Counted from the stretch's first letter, positions 1-6,277 are shown. The stretch: DNA of 8,659 bases from Anaerolineales bacterium (GCA_011772595.1 WVZH01000046.1:141581-150239); one strand, 5' to 3'. Program-made: numbers and translations. The notes: generated by a model from the letters alone, not told the origin.

Positions 1-222
1 GCGGCGATGCTGCGGCCATTTATCGTTGTCACCCTGGTAATTCTGGGAGTTGTGTGGTCCGGTTGGTGGTTATGGGCGGCGCTGATCTTCTTTATGCTTC
101 GGAACCATGCACAGCCCTTGGATGAGATCACACCGTTGGATAGTCGCAGGAAAGCAATCGCAATCCTGGGATTGATACTCTTCGTGCTTGTTTTCACCCC
201 CGTTCCGCTGCGTGCCTTCTGA
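1..222 (+). CDS. C-terminal fragment of a membrane protein, probably site-2 protease family (partial at 5' end)
   Basis: The frame is open from the first base, so this is the last 73 residues of a longer gene cut by the window edge. The ATG at position 7 is probably internal. The fragment has a hydrophobic helix at about residues 7-32 of the visible part, then a polar stretch containing HAQPLDEITPLDSRRK, then a second hydrophobic helix, and it ends FVLVFTPVPLRAF. A short loop of the type HxPLDxxTPLDxRR followed by a last helix ending FTPVP is typical of the end of site-2 protease (peptidase M50-like) membrane proteins in Chloroflexota and relatives. The catalytic HExxH part would lie upstream and cannot be seen, so the family call rests on resemblance of the tail only. 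A hairpin terminator follows 8 bases after the stop. The next gene converges from the other strand. Confidence 0.6.
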   Translation, partial: AAMLRPFIVVTLVILGVVWSGWWLWAALIFFMLRNHAQPLDEITPLDSRRKAIAILGLILFVLVFTPVPLRAF

Positions 223-230
223 GTACATCG

Positions 231-275
231 ATCCTCCCGTGTGCTCGTCACCTTCGGGAGGATTGGTTGTTTTCA
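231..275. terminator. Bidirectional hairpin terminator between convergent genes
   Basis: ATCCTCCCG (231-239) pairs perfectly with CGGGAGGAT (255-263). An inner GTG/CAC pairing at 241-243 and 249-251 can extend the hairpin across an internal loop. On the + strand it is followed by the T-rich run TGGTTGTTTT (264-273). It begins 8 bases after the stop of the upstream + gene and ends 14 bases before the last base of the convergent permease gene, so it could serve both. The downstream tract is less T-rich on the minus strand, so the + direction is the better supported. Confidence 0.65.
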
Positions 276-277
276 AT

Positions 278-1078
278 TTACATCGCCTCCAAAGTGCCCC
301 GTCTTTTAGCTTGAAATTCGAACCCGCGAAACAACGAATACCCCAAAGCGATATAGACTGCACCCAGGATGATTTCTCCCGATAGAAGGGGGATAACATC
401 GGCGAGCTGGCCGCCTGCGAAGATTGCGCGCGCGGCCTCGATTCCGCGTGTGAGGGGTAGAAAATCGGAGAGGGCGCGCATTGGAGAGGGAAGCGAAGAC
501 AGGGGTATGTTCGCGCCGCTGAAAATCAACAAGAGAAAATAAACGGTGTTATTGATGAAGAATATATTTCTGGTGATCAAGCTCAAGCAACCCATAAGCA
601 ACCCTAAACCTGAAGTGCTCACGGTTGTGACTAGGATCGTCAGCACCAGGGCGACAGGGTTTGTTTGGGATACATCCAAGCCAAGCAGCAATATCCCCCA
701 CATCAAGCCAAGAAAGACCCCGAGCATGCCGTCGACCACGTGGAAGAATGCACGTCCGACGAACAACGCCATGCGGTTAGCGGGGGTTCCAAAAAGGTAC
801 GCCAAAGTGCCTTCCCAACGATCTCCACCTACGCTCATCGTGACGCCGTAAATGCCACTTATGGCCGTCAACTGTATTGCATTTCCAATCACGAAAAAAC
901 TGGGATCATCACTTCCAGTCGCAAACATCCCCAAGAATGAGAAGAATAGGATTTGATTGAGCGGCATGATGACTTTGGAAGCCATGTAGGTGGCAGGACG
1001 CAGCCAGCGGAATAATGCTACGTACGAAAAGAACGCCCCTTGAAGGAAGAGACGTAAGTTCATTCTGAGCTTTTGCAT
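278..1078 (-). CDS. ABC-2 type transporter permease (third gene of exporter operon)
   Basis: This is a membrane permease of about 266 residues with roughly six hydrophobic segments, the usual size for the ABC2_membrane family (DrrB/NodJ/NatB-like). The N-terminus is short and cytoplasmic with basic residues. The motif GGDRWEGTLAYLFGTP (about residues 85-100) matches the amphipathic coupling region RWxGTLE that is also present in the preceding permease. The stretch FSGANIPLSSLPSPM and then LPLTRGIEAARA (about 186-218) is a hallmark of the family, and the C-terminus is basic. The frame can be extended to a TTG at 1084. I chose the ATG at 1078 because AGGG (1086-1089) then lies 7 bases upstream, whereas it would almost touch the TTG. 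It lies 56 bases after the upstream permease and probably forms a heterodimeric pore with it, powered by the ATPase. The exported substrate cannot be told from the sequence. Confidence 0.88.
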   Translation of the reverse strand: MQKLRMNLRLFLQGAFFSYVALFRWLRPATYMASKVIMPLNQILFFSFLGMFATGSDDPSFFVIGNAIQLTAISGIYGVTMSVGGDRWEGTLAYLFGTPANRMALFVGRAFFHVVDGMLGVFLGLMWGILLLGLDVSQTNPVALVLTILVTTVSTSGLGLLMGCLSLITRNIFFINNTVYFLLLIFSGANIPLSSLPSPMRALSDFLPLTRGIEAARAIFAGGQLADVIPLLSGEIILGAVYIALGYSLFRGFEFQAKRRGTLEAM

Positions 1079-1134
1079 GGTCAAACCCTATGACGAATTC
1101 TTCTCTCGCCGATTGTTGGGGATTGATTCAGGTT

Positions 1135-1932
1135 TTATTGCAAACCCAAAGTTGCTTCCTCCCGTACTTTGCGCATCATGATGCGGAACAACCTGGCGGC
1201 GATCAGCAGGTACAGTGAGCTAAAGACCAGCAGCATCGCCAATGAAAACAAGATCTCAGCCGTGGTCGCAGCGCCGCTCGACGATCCATGTAACGCTCGC
1301 GCGGCCCAATACGGCGCGAGAAGATAGCTGAGCGGAGTCGTCCATCCCGGGAGCAGTGCGATCGGGAACAGAAATCCGCTGAGGATGTAAATCGGGTACT
1401 CCAAAGCATTTTGCCAGCGCTGCACACCAGGATTTAATAGGAACAGTGGGGACATAATCAACCCGAAGCAGACAAAGGCGATAACAGTCAACCCGAGAGA
1501 GACGAAAAACAGGAAGGGACGGCTTATATGCACCTCGTATCCGAATATCAACGCGACTAAGAGGTAGGCCACGATCATTGAGCCGAGTGATTGACTAACA
1601 TGAGCGAGATTCTTGCCAAAAACAACCACGGACATCGGCGTCGGTGTACCGGCAATCATTTCGAGCGTTCCTGTCCAGCGCTCCCAGGTGATGCTGTTGC
1701 CACTGATATACAGCAAGCTGCTCCACAGTCCCGTCATGCCGCTGCCGACGACGATAAAGACGATGGCTTCCGAGGCTCGATCCTGGACCATCCATAGCGC
1801 CAGCGAGGCGATGATCAGGGGTTGAACCAGGACTGTGAAGACGATGAAAAGATCGAACACGTTTTGGAGAAACGCCATGATGGCCGCAGACCAAATCGCC
1901 CTGGCGTAATGAAAATATTTCGATGTTTTCAT
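1135..1932 (-). CDS. ABC-2 type transporter permease (second gene of exporter operon)
   Basis: This is a 265-residue permease with about six hydrophobic segments: roughly 25-50, 57-77, 103-130, 138-165, 178-196 and 225-248. The motif ITWERWTGTLEMIAGTP (about 81-97) is the conserved region following the second membrane segment in ABC-2 exporters. LSGFLFPIALLPGW (about 184-197) matches the family's conserved SGFxFPxxxLP motif. Its ATG lies inside the stop codon of the ATPase gene (ATGA, 1929-1932), indicating translational coupling. A good Shine-Dalgarno sequence, GGGAGG (1939-1944), sits 6 bases upstream within the ATPase frame. It is similar in motif order to the next permease but clearly diverged in sequence, which suggests a heterodimer. 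The final residues (MMRKVREEATLGLQ) are charged and probably cytoplasmic. Role: membrane pore of an exporter; substrate unknown. Confidence 0.88.
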   Translation of the reverse strand: MKTSKYFHYARAIWSAAIMAFLQNVFDLFIVFTVLVQPLIIASLALWMVQDRASEAIVFIVVGSGMTGLWSSLLYISGNSITWERWTGTLEMIAGTPTPMSVVVFGKNLAHVSQSLGSMIVAYLLVALIFGYEVHISRPFLFFVSLGLTVIAFVCFGLIMSPLFLLNPGVQRWQNALEYPIYILSGFLFPIALLPGWTTPLSYLLAPYWAARALHGSSSGAATTAEILFSLAMLLVFSSLYLLIAARLFRIMMRKVREEATLGLQ

Positions 1933-2900
1933 GGCGAGCCTCCCACCAGTCGAACGTACGCATCTTCCAGCGTAGGCTCACGTACGACCACCTTGCCCAC
2001 TCGGACACCGTCCAGTGAGGCGAGTAGTTGTGGGACGGCTTCGGAGCCCAAAGGCGAGTGCGCAAGCAGGATCTGCTTCTGGTCGTGATCCTCGACAGAT
2101 ACCGCGTCTATGATCGGCAAGGAACGAATCTGATCGAGGATTTGCTCCGGCAATCCGAATACTTCTACTTCGATGACTGAGAGGTCGCTGACGTGATTCT
2201 TAAGAACCTCTGGCGTATCGAGGGCCACGATCAGGCCGTGATCGATCACCGCGATGCGCTCACATAAAGCGTCCGCCTCGAACATGTAGTGGGTGGTAAG
2301 CAGAATCGTCTTTCGCTCAGCCTGCAAATTGCGGATGACCTGGCGCAGCTCACGCGCGCCTACTGGATCAAGACCCATTGTGGGCTCGTCGAGGAAGAGC
2401 ACTTCGGGATCGTGAAGCAGGGTACGTGCGATGTGAAGGCGTTGTTTCATGCCGCGAGAATATCCCTCGACTTTTTCCTGGCCACGATCTGCGAGTCCAA
2501 CCAGCTCGAGCAGGTAGGGAATGCGCTTCTTTGTCTCCACAGGGTCGACGTGATAGAGGCTGGCGAAGTAGCGTAAGTTGTCAATGCCTGAAAGGCGCCA
2601 ATAAAGGCCGCGCTCTCCACCGAAGATAAATCCTATTCGCGGTCGGATCGCATCGGCTTCCTTCACGATGTCGTACCCGAGCACACGCGCTGTTCCAGCT
2701 GTGGGAATGAGCAGGGTGGTGAGCATTTTGACCGTGGTCGTCTTACCGGCGCCGTTTGGGCCCAGCAAGCCGAACAGCATTCCCTGCTGAACGTCGAAGG
2801 AAATGTCGTCGACGGCGACCACTTCCTTTGTTTTTCGTCGAAAGACGCCGATCGTCGTCTTGAAAATGCGTCGCAGGTTTTTGATCTCAATGGTGTTCAT
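1929..2900 (-). CDS. ABC transporter ATP-binding protein, ABC-2 exporter (DrrA/NatA-like)
   Basis: This is a 323-residue cytoplasmic ATPase that energises the two permeases encoded next. Walker A is GPNGAGKTT (residues 47-55). The signature is YSRGMKQR (147-154), the common variant of LSGGQ in this subfamily. Walker B is VLFLDEP (167-173) followed by a D-loop GLDP, and the switch histidine lies in LTTH (H204). The Q-loop region reads IGFIFGGERGLYWRLSG (about 89-105), with Gly where most ABC ATPases have Gln. I recall GGERGLYWRL-type versions in related exporters, so this may be a subfamily trait. A C-terminal domain of about 100 residues follows and ends with EPTLEDAYVRLVGG, close to the PSLEDVF tail of drug- and lipid-exporter ATPases. 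The ATG at 2900 has GGTGG about 4 bases upstream. It is the first gene of the operon and its stop overlaps the permease start. The promoter must lie in the divergent region 2901-3250, but I could not place it. Confidence 0.93.
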   Translation of the reverse strand: MNTIEIKNLRRIFKTTIGVFRRKTKEVVAVDDISFDVQQGMLFGLLGPNGAGKTTTVKMLTTLLIPTAGTARVLGYDIVKEADAIRPRIGFIFGGERGLYWRLSGIDNLRYFASLYHVDPVETKKRIPYLLELVGLADRGQEKVEGYSRGMKQRLHIARTLLHDPEVLFLDEPTMGLDPVGARELRQVIRNLQAERKTILLTTHYMFEADALCERIAVIDHGLIVALDTPEVLKNHVSDLSVIEVEVFGLPEQILDQIRSLPIIDAVSVEDHDQKQILLAHSPLGSEAVPQLLASLDGVRVGKVVVREPTLEDAYVRLVGGSP

Positions 2901-3160
2901 CGGACCACCCCATCGATTTCCCGGTCAGAGCGAATGATATCTTGTCACTTGCGTCAAACTTTATCCAAGAATTGAATATCTAAAGGCGTTAGGCATACCG
3001 CTCATTAATCGAATAGGTTCAGATTTATTCTGGATTTCGCGTTCTCAAAACAAGAATAGCACAATTGTTCTATATGATCAAGTCCTATCTGGGTCTAGGG
3101 AAGTGGAGAGTTTACCTACCATAGGTTTCCAAGCGCTATCACCTCAGAGGAGATACGCTA

Positions 3161-3205
3161 ATGGAAGAAGGACAACTACAACTTAGGATCAGCCGTGGCT
3201 CTTAA
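3161..3205 (+). CDS. Candidate 14-codon leader-type ORF upstream of the lipoprotein gene
   Basis: ATG at 3161 opens a frame of 14 codons (MEEGQLQLRISRGS) closed by TAA. Its ribosome site AGAGGAG (3146-3152) is one of the best in the window and sits 8 bases upstream, a nearly ideal spacing. That is unusual for a random short frame in a non-coding region. The peptide has no run of a single amino acid as in classical attenuators, and no hydrophobic segment. It would need a promoter upstream of about 3145; TATGAT at 3073-3078 is the only -10-like sequence I noticed and it lacks a good -35. This could be a regulatory leader peptide, a remnant, or chance. Translation is not shown. Confidence 0.25.
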   Translation: MEEGQLQLRISRGS

Positions 3206-3213
3206 AGAAGGGT

Positions 3214-3251
3214 AGTCTGGCGATCATCATTCATCACCAGGTGGCTAGACT
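3214..3251. promoter_or_regulatory. Imperfect inverted repeat, possible operator or leader hairpin
   Basis: AGTCTGGC (3214-3221) is the inverse complement of GCTAGACT (3244-3251) except at one position, which could form a G-U pair in RNA. The arms are about 30 bases apart centre to centre, or three helical turns, and the right arm lies over the -35 region of the TATAAT promoter. This would suit a dimeric regulator. As RNA it would be a stem with a 22-base loop lying just behind the 14-codon ORF. No T-run follows, so it is not an intrinsic terminator. Confidence 0.3.
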
Positions 3252-3271
3252 TACATGGCATGGCATATAAT
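3242..3271 (+). promoter_or_regulatory. Probable promoter of the lipoprotein gene (consensus -10 TATAAT)
   Basis: TATAAT at 3266-3271 matches the sigma-70 -10 consensus exactly. The -35 is weak: TGGCTA (3242-3247) at 18 bases keeps three of six consensus positions, so an activator may be required. Transcription would begin near 3278. This excludes the ATG codons at 3255 and 3270 as starts for this transcript and favours the GTG at 3324. Confidence 0.5.
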
Positions 3272-3323
3272 GTGCACCTTGCATGAGAAAACTCAATCCG
3301 CTAACGGAAGGGTAGTCCGATCG

Positions 3324-4589
3324 GTGAAGCGTATCCTGTTGCTTTCTCTGCTCGTGTCAATTTGCACGTCTTGCAACAACGTTGAAGGCGCGCCTGAGGC
3401 TTCAACGGATCAAGCGAGTCGTTCCTCCGCTTCTCCTACACTATCCTCGGAATCGCACGTTGGATCCATGACACGAGCCGAGGCAACACCGACACGAGTG
3501 GTCCCAACACCAACCTCCATTCCGGAGCCGGCGTTGGTTTTCCTTGAGGCTACCGTGTGGACTTCGCAACCTCGCGTTCCCGTTCTCGTGTATCACCGCT
3601 TCCTGCCCGATCATTACCCGTATTCCACAAAAGTCAAGATGCGCCTCGGCGATTTCCGTGACCAGTTGGAGAGGTTGTATAGGAGTGGTTATACCCTCAT
3701 AGCATTAGACCGTTGGCTCTCCGGAGAGATCCTTGTACCGGAGGGTCGTCGGCCACTGATCCTTACCATCGATGATCTATTTTTCGCCGATCAGGTTGCG
3801 CTTACAGAGGATGGGGTTCATTCCATAGAGACTGGATTGGGCGTACTTTGGCAATTCGCACAGGAGTTTCCGGAGTTCGGTAATGCCGTTGCGCTCTTCC
3901 CCAATTTGGGCAACAAACTTTACCCGGGTGGTGAAGAGGTTTTAGCCCAGGTGATTGCCTATAGTATAGAGCACGGCGCCATTCCTTACAATCATTTTTA
4001 CATGCATCCCATGTTGGAGCTCACAAACCCACGCGGGATCCATCTGGAAGCGGAAAGGAACGATCGATATCTGCGTGAACTATTGCGACTGATCGAGCGA
4101 GAGGATTTGATCGCTCAACTAGGGAATATCATTGCCTTGACGTACGGCGTTTGGCCAGATCAGAAAGCAGGAAGGGATGCGATTTTAGCGTACGTCACAC
4201 CGGAGGGTATGGCGCTGCAGGCGATTCTCGAGGTGGACTTCGCGGTTCGTGCGAAGTTCCTCGCACCGCCCTATGCAGAGTCCTTCGATCGTTTGCACGT
4301 GCCGCGAATTGTAGCGACTGAGGACGCGATCAAGCTTTTAACTGAGACCAGTGAGTCGTTCCCAGCCGCGCACGTCTGTTCGATCGGCCCACTCGACCCA
4401 GCGCGGGAAGCCGATGTTTCCTACCTCCAGCTCCAGATTCTTAAATCGCGGCGGGAGAACGGTTGTCCCGATGGAGTTTATGTCATCGGTCACAACGCCT
4501 TCCAGGTGAATTTTTACAGAGTCGATAGGATCTTTCCTGCTTCGCCGTCGGATTACCCGAGTGACGGCCATGGAGAAAAGGGGCCATGA
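3324..4589 (+). CDS. Lipoprotein with divergent polysaccharide deacetylase (CE4/NodB-like) domain
   Basis: Probable surface-anchored enzyme acting on N- or O-acetylated cell-wall or extracellular glycan. The frame is open from ATG 3255, but that ATG lies upstream of a consensus -10 box. The GTG at 3324 has GGAAGGG (3306-3312) 11 bases upstream and gives a clean lipoprotein signal: VKR, a Leu-rich helix, then SICTSC. That predicts a 421-residue protein modified at C17. A Ser/Thr/Pro-rich linker follows (about 25-70). The domain begins PVLVYHRF (about 86-93). Motif 1 is TIDDL (148-152), keeping both Asp residues of TFDDG. Motif 2 is HFYMHP (224-229), keeping the HxxxH metal ligands. Motif 3 is APPYA (314-318), where the usual Arg is Ala. 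VIGHN (387-391) may supply the last His. Metal binding therefore looks intact but catalysis may be altered. It is divergent from the exporter, so a link to envelope glycans is only suggested. The fold call is good; activity is uncertain. Confidence 0.72.
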   Translation: MKRILLLSLLVSICTSCNNVEGAPEASTDQASRSSASPTLSSESHVGSMTRAEATPTRVVPTPTSIPEPALVFLEATVWTSQPRVPVLVYHRFLPDHYPYSTKVKMRLGDFRDQLERLYRSGYTLIALDRWLSGEILVPEGRRPLILTIDDLFFADQVALTEDGVHSIETGLGVLWQFAQEFPEFGNAVALFPNLGNKLYPGGEEVLAQVIAYSIEHGAIPYNHFYMHPMLELTNPRGIHLEAERNDRYLRELLRLIEREDLIAQLGNIIALTYGVWPDQKAGRDAILAYVTPEGMALQAILEVDFAVRAKFLAPPYAESFDRLHVPRIVATEDAIKLLTETSESFPAAHVCSIGPLDPAREADVSYLQLQILKSRRENGCPDGVYVIGHNAFQVNFYRVDRIFPASPSDYPSDGHGEKGP

Positions 4590-4632
4590 CTCTGCGGTCC
4601 CCGGAGAGGCACAAGAGCGCACAACGGTTGTG
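4590..4632 (+). other. Two small hairpins in the 3' region of the lipoprotein gene
   Basis: Directly after the lipoprotein stop codon, CTCTGCGG (4590-4597) can pair with CCGGAGAG (4601-4608) apart from one G-G mismatch, around a 3-base loop. Further on, CACAACGGTTGTG (4620-4632) is an exact odd-length palindrome. Neither is followed by a T-run, so neither looks like a terminator alone. They could stabilise the mRNA end or be incidental. The remaining bases up to 4682 show no supported gene. Confidence 0.3.
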
Positions 4633-4682
4633 AACGGCACTCGTTTGATCCTTGCACGCTCAGCATGTCTTTATAAAGAATC

Positions 4683-4720
4683 GCACACGGCACCAATCGA
4701 GAATAGGTGCCGTGTGCTTT
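4683..4720. terminator. Strong bidirectional hairpin between the lipoprotein gene and tRNA-Pro
   Basis: GCACACGGCACC (4683-4694) pairs without mismatch with GGTGCCGTGTGC (4706-4717) around an 11-base loop. The + side is followed by TTTCC. On the minus strand the tract after the stem reads GATTCTTTATAAAG, moderately T-rich. On the minus strand it starts only 7 bases after the 3' end of tRNA-Pro, so it probably ends the tRNA transcript as well as the lipoprotein mRNA. Confidence 0.8.
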
Positions 4721-4724
4721 CCTG

Positions 4725-4799
4725 TCGGGGCGGGCGGATTTGAACCGCCGACCTCACGGACCCGAACCGTGCGCTCTAACCGGGCTGAGCCACGCCCCG
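4725..4799 (-). tRNA. tRNA-Pro, anticodon CGG
   Basis: A complete 75-base cloverleaf can be folded by hand. The acceptor is CGGGGCG (4793-4799) with CGCCCCG (4726-4732), 7 of 7 pairs, and the discriminator is A. The D stem is GCTC/GAGC. The anticodon stem CACGG/CCGTG holds the loop TTCGGGT, giving anticodon CGG, which reads proline codon CCG. The variable loop is AGGTC. The T stem GGCGG/CCGCC holds the loop TTCAAAT. The 3' CCA is not encoded (the sequence continues CAGG), so it must be added by a nucleotidyltransferase. The CGGGG start is typical of bacterial tRNA-Pro. It has its own promoter and a close terminator, so it is a single-gene unit. No integrase or duplicated 3' end suggests it is in use as an attachment site. 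Confidence 0.96.
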
Positions 4800-4808
4800 A
4801 ATGTCCGT

Positions 4809-4837
4809 AGTGTACCGTTCTTTCCCTGAGAGGTCAA
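4809..4837 (-). promoter_or_regulatory. Promoter of tRNA-Pro
   Basis: On the minus strand TTGACC (4832-4837) and TACACT (4809-4814) are separated by exactly 17 bases. They match five of six and four of six positions of the sigma-70 consensus. The predicted start falls one to a few bases before the tRNA 5' end at 4799, which suits a stable-RNA promoter. Confidence 0.75.
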
Positions 4838-4970
4838 CGAATCAAATACATGCTGAGGATTAATCGTTGCATCGGGGGAGTTGCGGTCGCTGTGGCAGAC
4901 CGGAAATTGGATGGAGACGAGCGTGTAAAGGGTAAAGGTCTCAAAACCTGTTGTTCTCTTGCTTTTCTTG

Positions 4971-6251
4971 TCAATATGTCGTGAATACTTTCGACGCCGC
5001 CGAATCCAGGGGGCTTGAAATGGGCAGCGTGAAGCAGAATAAACTCCCCGTCCCTTCCTTGCTTTCACACCAGATTTCACCGGCGTGCAGCTCCACCATC
5101 GCCCTGGTGATCGAAAGACCCAATCCCATGCCACCGTGTTTTCGGGTCAGATGGGATTCGACCTGATAGAAGCGATCGAAAATGCGCTCAATGTCTTTCT
5201 CAGGGATTCCGATCCCTGTGTCTACTACAAAAACTTTGATTTTATCTCCGGCCTTCTCGGCTTTAACACCGATCTGACCATTGGGATCGGTGAAAGTAAT
5301 GGCATTTTGGACAAGGTTGGACAATGCGACGTCGATCTTCTCCCGCTCGCCGCTTATCGTGAGAGGATCGTTCTCAGGCACATCGAAGCTCAAGTGGATC
5401 TTCTTCTCAGTGGCAAAGTCTTGGTATCGGCCCACAACCTCTTCCACCAAGCTGCTAATGGCGAATTCCTCAAGCCGCACGCGAGAGGCTCCCTCCTCTT
5501 TATGCGCAATCGCCGACAAGTCTTCTACGATGGTTTTTAAACGCATGGCGCTACGAATGATCACTTCCATTTGATCGCGCAGTTCGTCCTCTACGGTGTC
5601 TTTCAAGAACGTCGCGTGACCGAGGATCAATCCAAGGGGTGTTCGCAGCTCGTGTGAGGCTATGGCGATGAAGTCCGATTTCATGCGATCCAGGTTGCGT
5701 AGGTTGGTGTTGGCTTCCCGGAGTTTGTTCAGCAAACTCGCGTTGTGGATCGCGATCGAAGCTTGCGATGCAAGCGTCTCTAGTATCGCCAAGTCATCTT
5801 CGGTATAATTTCCATCGCTCTTTTTGTTGACCGCTTCCAGCACACCGATCGGTTCCTGCTCGACAATCAAAGGCACGCCTAGAAGCGATTGTGTGCGGAA
5901 ATTGAGCTTTTGATCGATCTGACGGTAAATGCGAGGGTCGTTGGTCGCGTCCTGGATGACAATGGGCTTTACCTTCGTGAAGACCAGACCCGCGGCGCTT
6001 GTTTCGAGTGGAACACTTACATTCAGCAGGTCTGTTCGCTGGTGATCTGCCACGGCTTGAAAGCGTAGGTCGCCTGAGGTCCGATCGTAGAGCAGTATAG
6101 AGGCCTCCTGGCTGTCGGTCAGTTCACAGGCGACTTGGATGATCTTCTGCAGCAATTGTGGGAGATCAAGTGTTGAAGCAAGATTTCGACTGATCTCAAG
6201 GAGGCGCTCAAGCCGCTGCGCTGTATTCGCGTGGGCGATTCCCTCTGACAT
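4971..6251 (-). CDS. GAF-domain sensor histidine kinase (soluble)
   Basis: Two-component sensor of about 426 residues. No membrane segment is visible, so it probably senses a cytoplasmic or diffusible signal. In order: a short N-terminal helix with EISRNLASTLDLPQLL; a GAF domain at about 29-172 with VIQDATNDPR and LLGVPLIVEQEPIGVLEAVNK; a helical linker; a HisKA domain with SHELRTPL, phospho-acceptor H200; and a HATPase_c domain. The latter has an N box LSNLVQNAITFT (about 310-321), G1 VVDTGIGIP, F box IFDRFYQ and G2 GGMGLGLS (about 373-380). All kinase boxes are present, so it should be active. The frame extends to an ATG at 6287, but that lies upstream of the predicted transcription start. 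The ATG at 6251 has AAAGGA (6260-6265) 8 bases upstream. No response regulator is adjacent, so it is an orphan kinase in this window. It is divergent from the inositol synthase gene; the ligand is unknown. Confidence 0.92.
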   Translation of the reverse strand: MSEGIAHANTAQRLERLLEISRNLASTLDLPQLLQKIIQVACELTDSQEASILLYDRTSGDLRFQAVADHQRTDLLNVSVPLETSAAGLVFTKVKPIVIQDATNDPRIYRQIDQKLNFRTQSLLGVPLIVEQEPIGVLEAVNKKSDGNYTEDDLAILETLASQASIAIHNASLLNKLREANTNLRNLDRMKSDFIAIASHELRTPLGLILGHATFLKDTVEDELRDQMEVIIRSAMRLKTIVEDLSAIAHKEEGASRVRLEEFAISSLVEEVVGRYQDFATEKKIHLSFDVPENDPLTISGEREKIDVALSNLVQNAITFTDPNGQIGVKAEKAGDKIKVFVVDTGIGIPEKDIERIFDRFYQVESHLTRKHGGMGLGLSITRAMVELHAGEIWCESKEGTGSLFCFTLPISSPLDSAASKVFTTY

Positions 6252-6277
6252 CCGGACAGTCCTTTCGCCGTGCGATG

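Larger units (their letters stand above)
2901..3323. other. Divergent intergenic region between the ABC exporter operon and the lipoprotein gene
   Basis: About 420 bases lie between the ATPase start (-) and the preferred lipoprotein start (+). The half next to the exporter (2901-3120) is AT-richer and must hold the exporter promoter. The best minus-strand boxes I found are TTGACG and TATCAT, only 12 bases apart, which is not convincing. The other half contains a 14-codon ORF with a strong ribosome site, an inverted repeat, a TATAAT box and two copies of an 11-base repeat, listed separately. No RNA gene or mobile-element end was recognised. Confidence 0.6.

Noticed and set aside
188..385. Short + frames across the end of the first gene and the convergent permease
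   Set aside because: They read through the hairpin terminator and lie antisense to a well-supported permease; composition is that of a shadow frame.
1595..2065. A 156-codon minus-strand frame overlapping the ATPase-permease junction
   Set aside because: It is rich in Arg, Trp and His and out of frame with two strongly supported genes that already overlap as ATGA.
2936..2961. TTGACG and TATCAT boxes on the minus strand as the exporter promoter
   Set aside because: The hexamers look right but are only 12 bases apart, too close for a sigma-70 promoter.
4561..4743. A 60-codon + frame after the lipoprotein gene
   Set aside because: It overlaps the lipoprotein end, runs through the terminator stem into the tRNA gene, has no ribosome site of note and resembles no protein.
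4725..4799. tRNA-Pro as an integration site of a genomic island
   Set aside because: No integrase, no repeated tRNA 3' end and no change in gene character on either side was seen.
4936..4949. AGGT/ACCT mini-hairpin downstream of the histidine kinase as a terminator
   Set aside because: The stem has only 4-5 pairs and the following tract (TTTACCCTTT) is weak; kinase transcription may end elsewhere in 4838-4970, where I see no other structure.
5085..5540. A 151-codon + frame antisense to the histidine kinase
   Set aside because: The kinase motifs on the other strand explain the sequence; the + translation shows no recognisable domain or good start.
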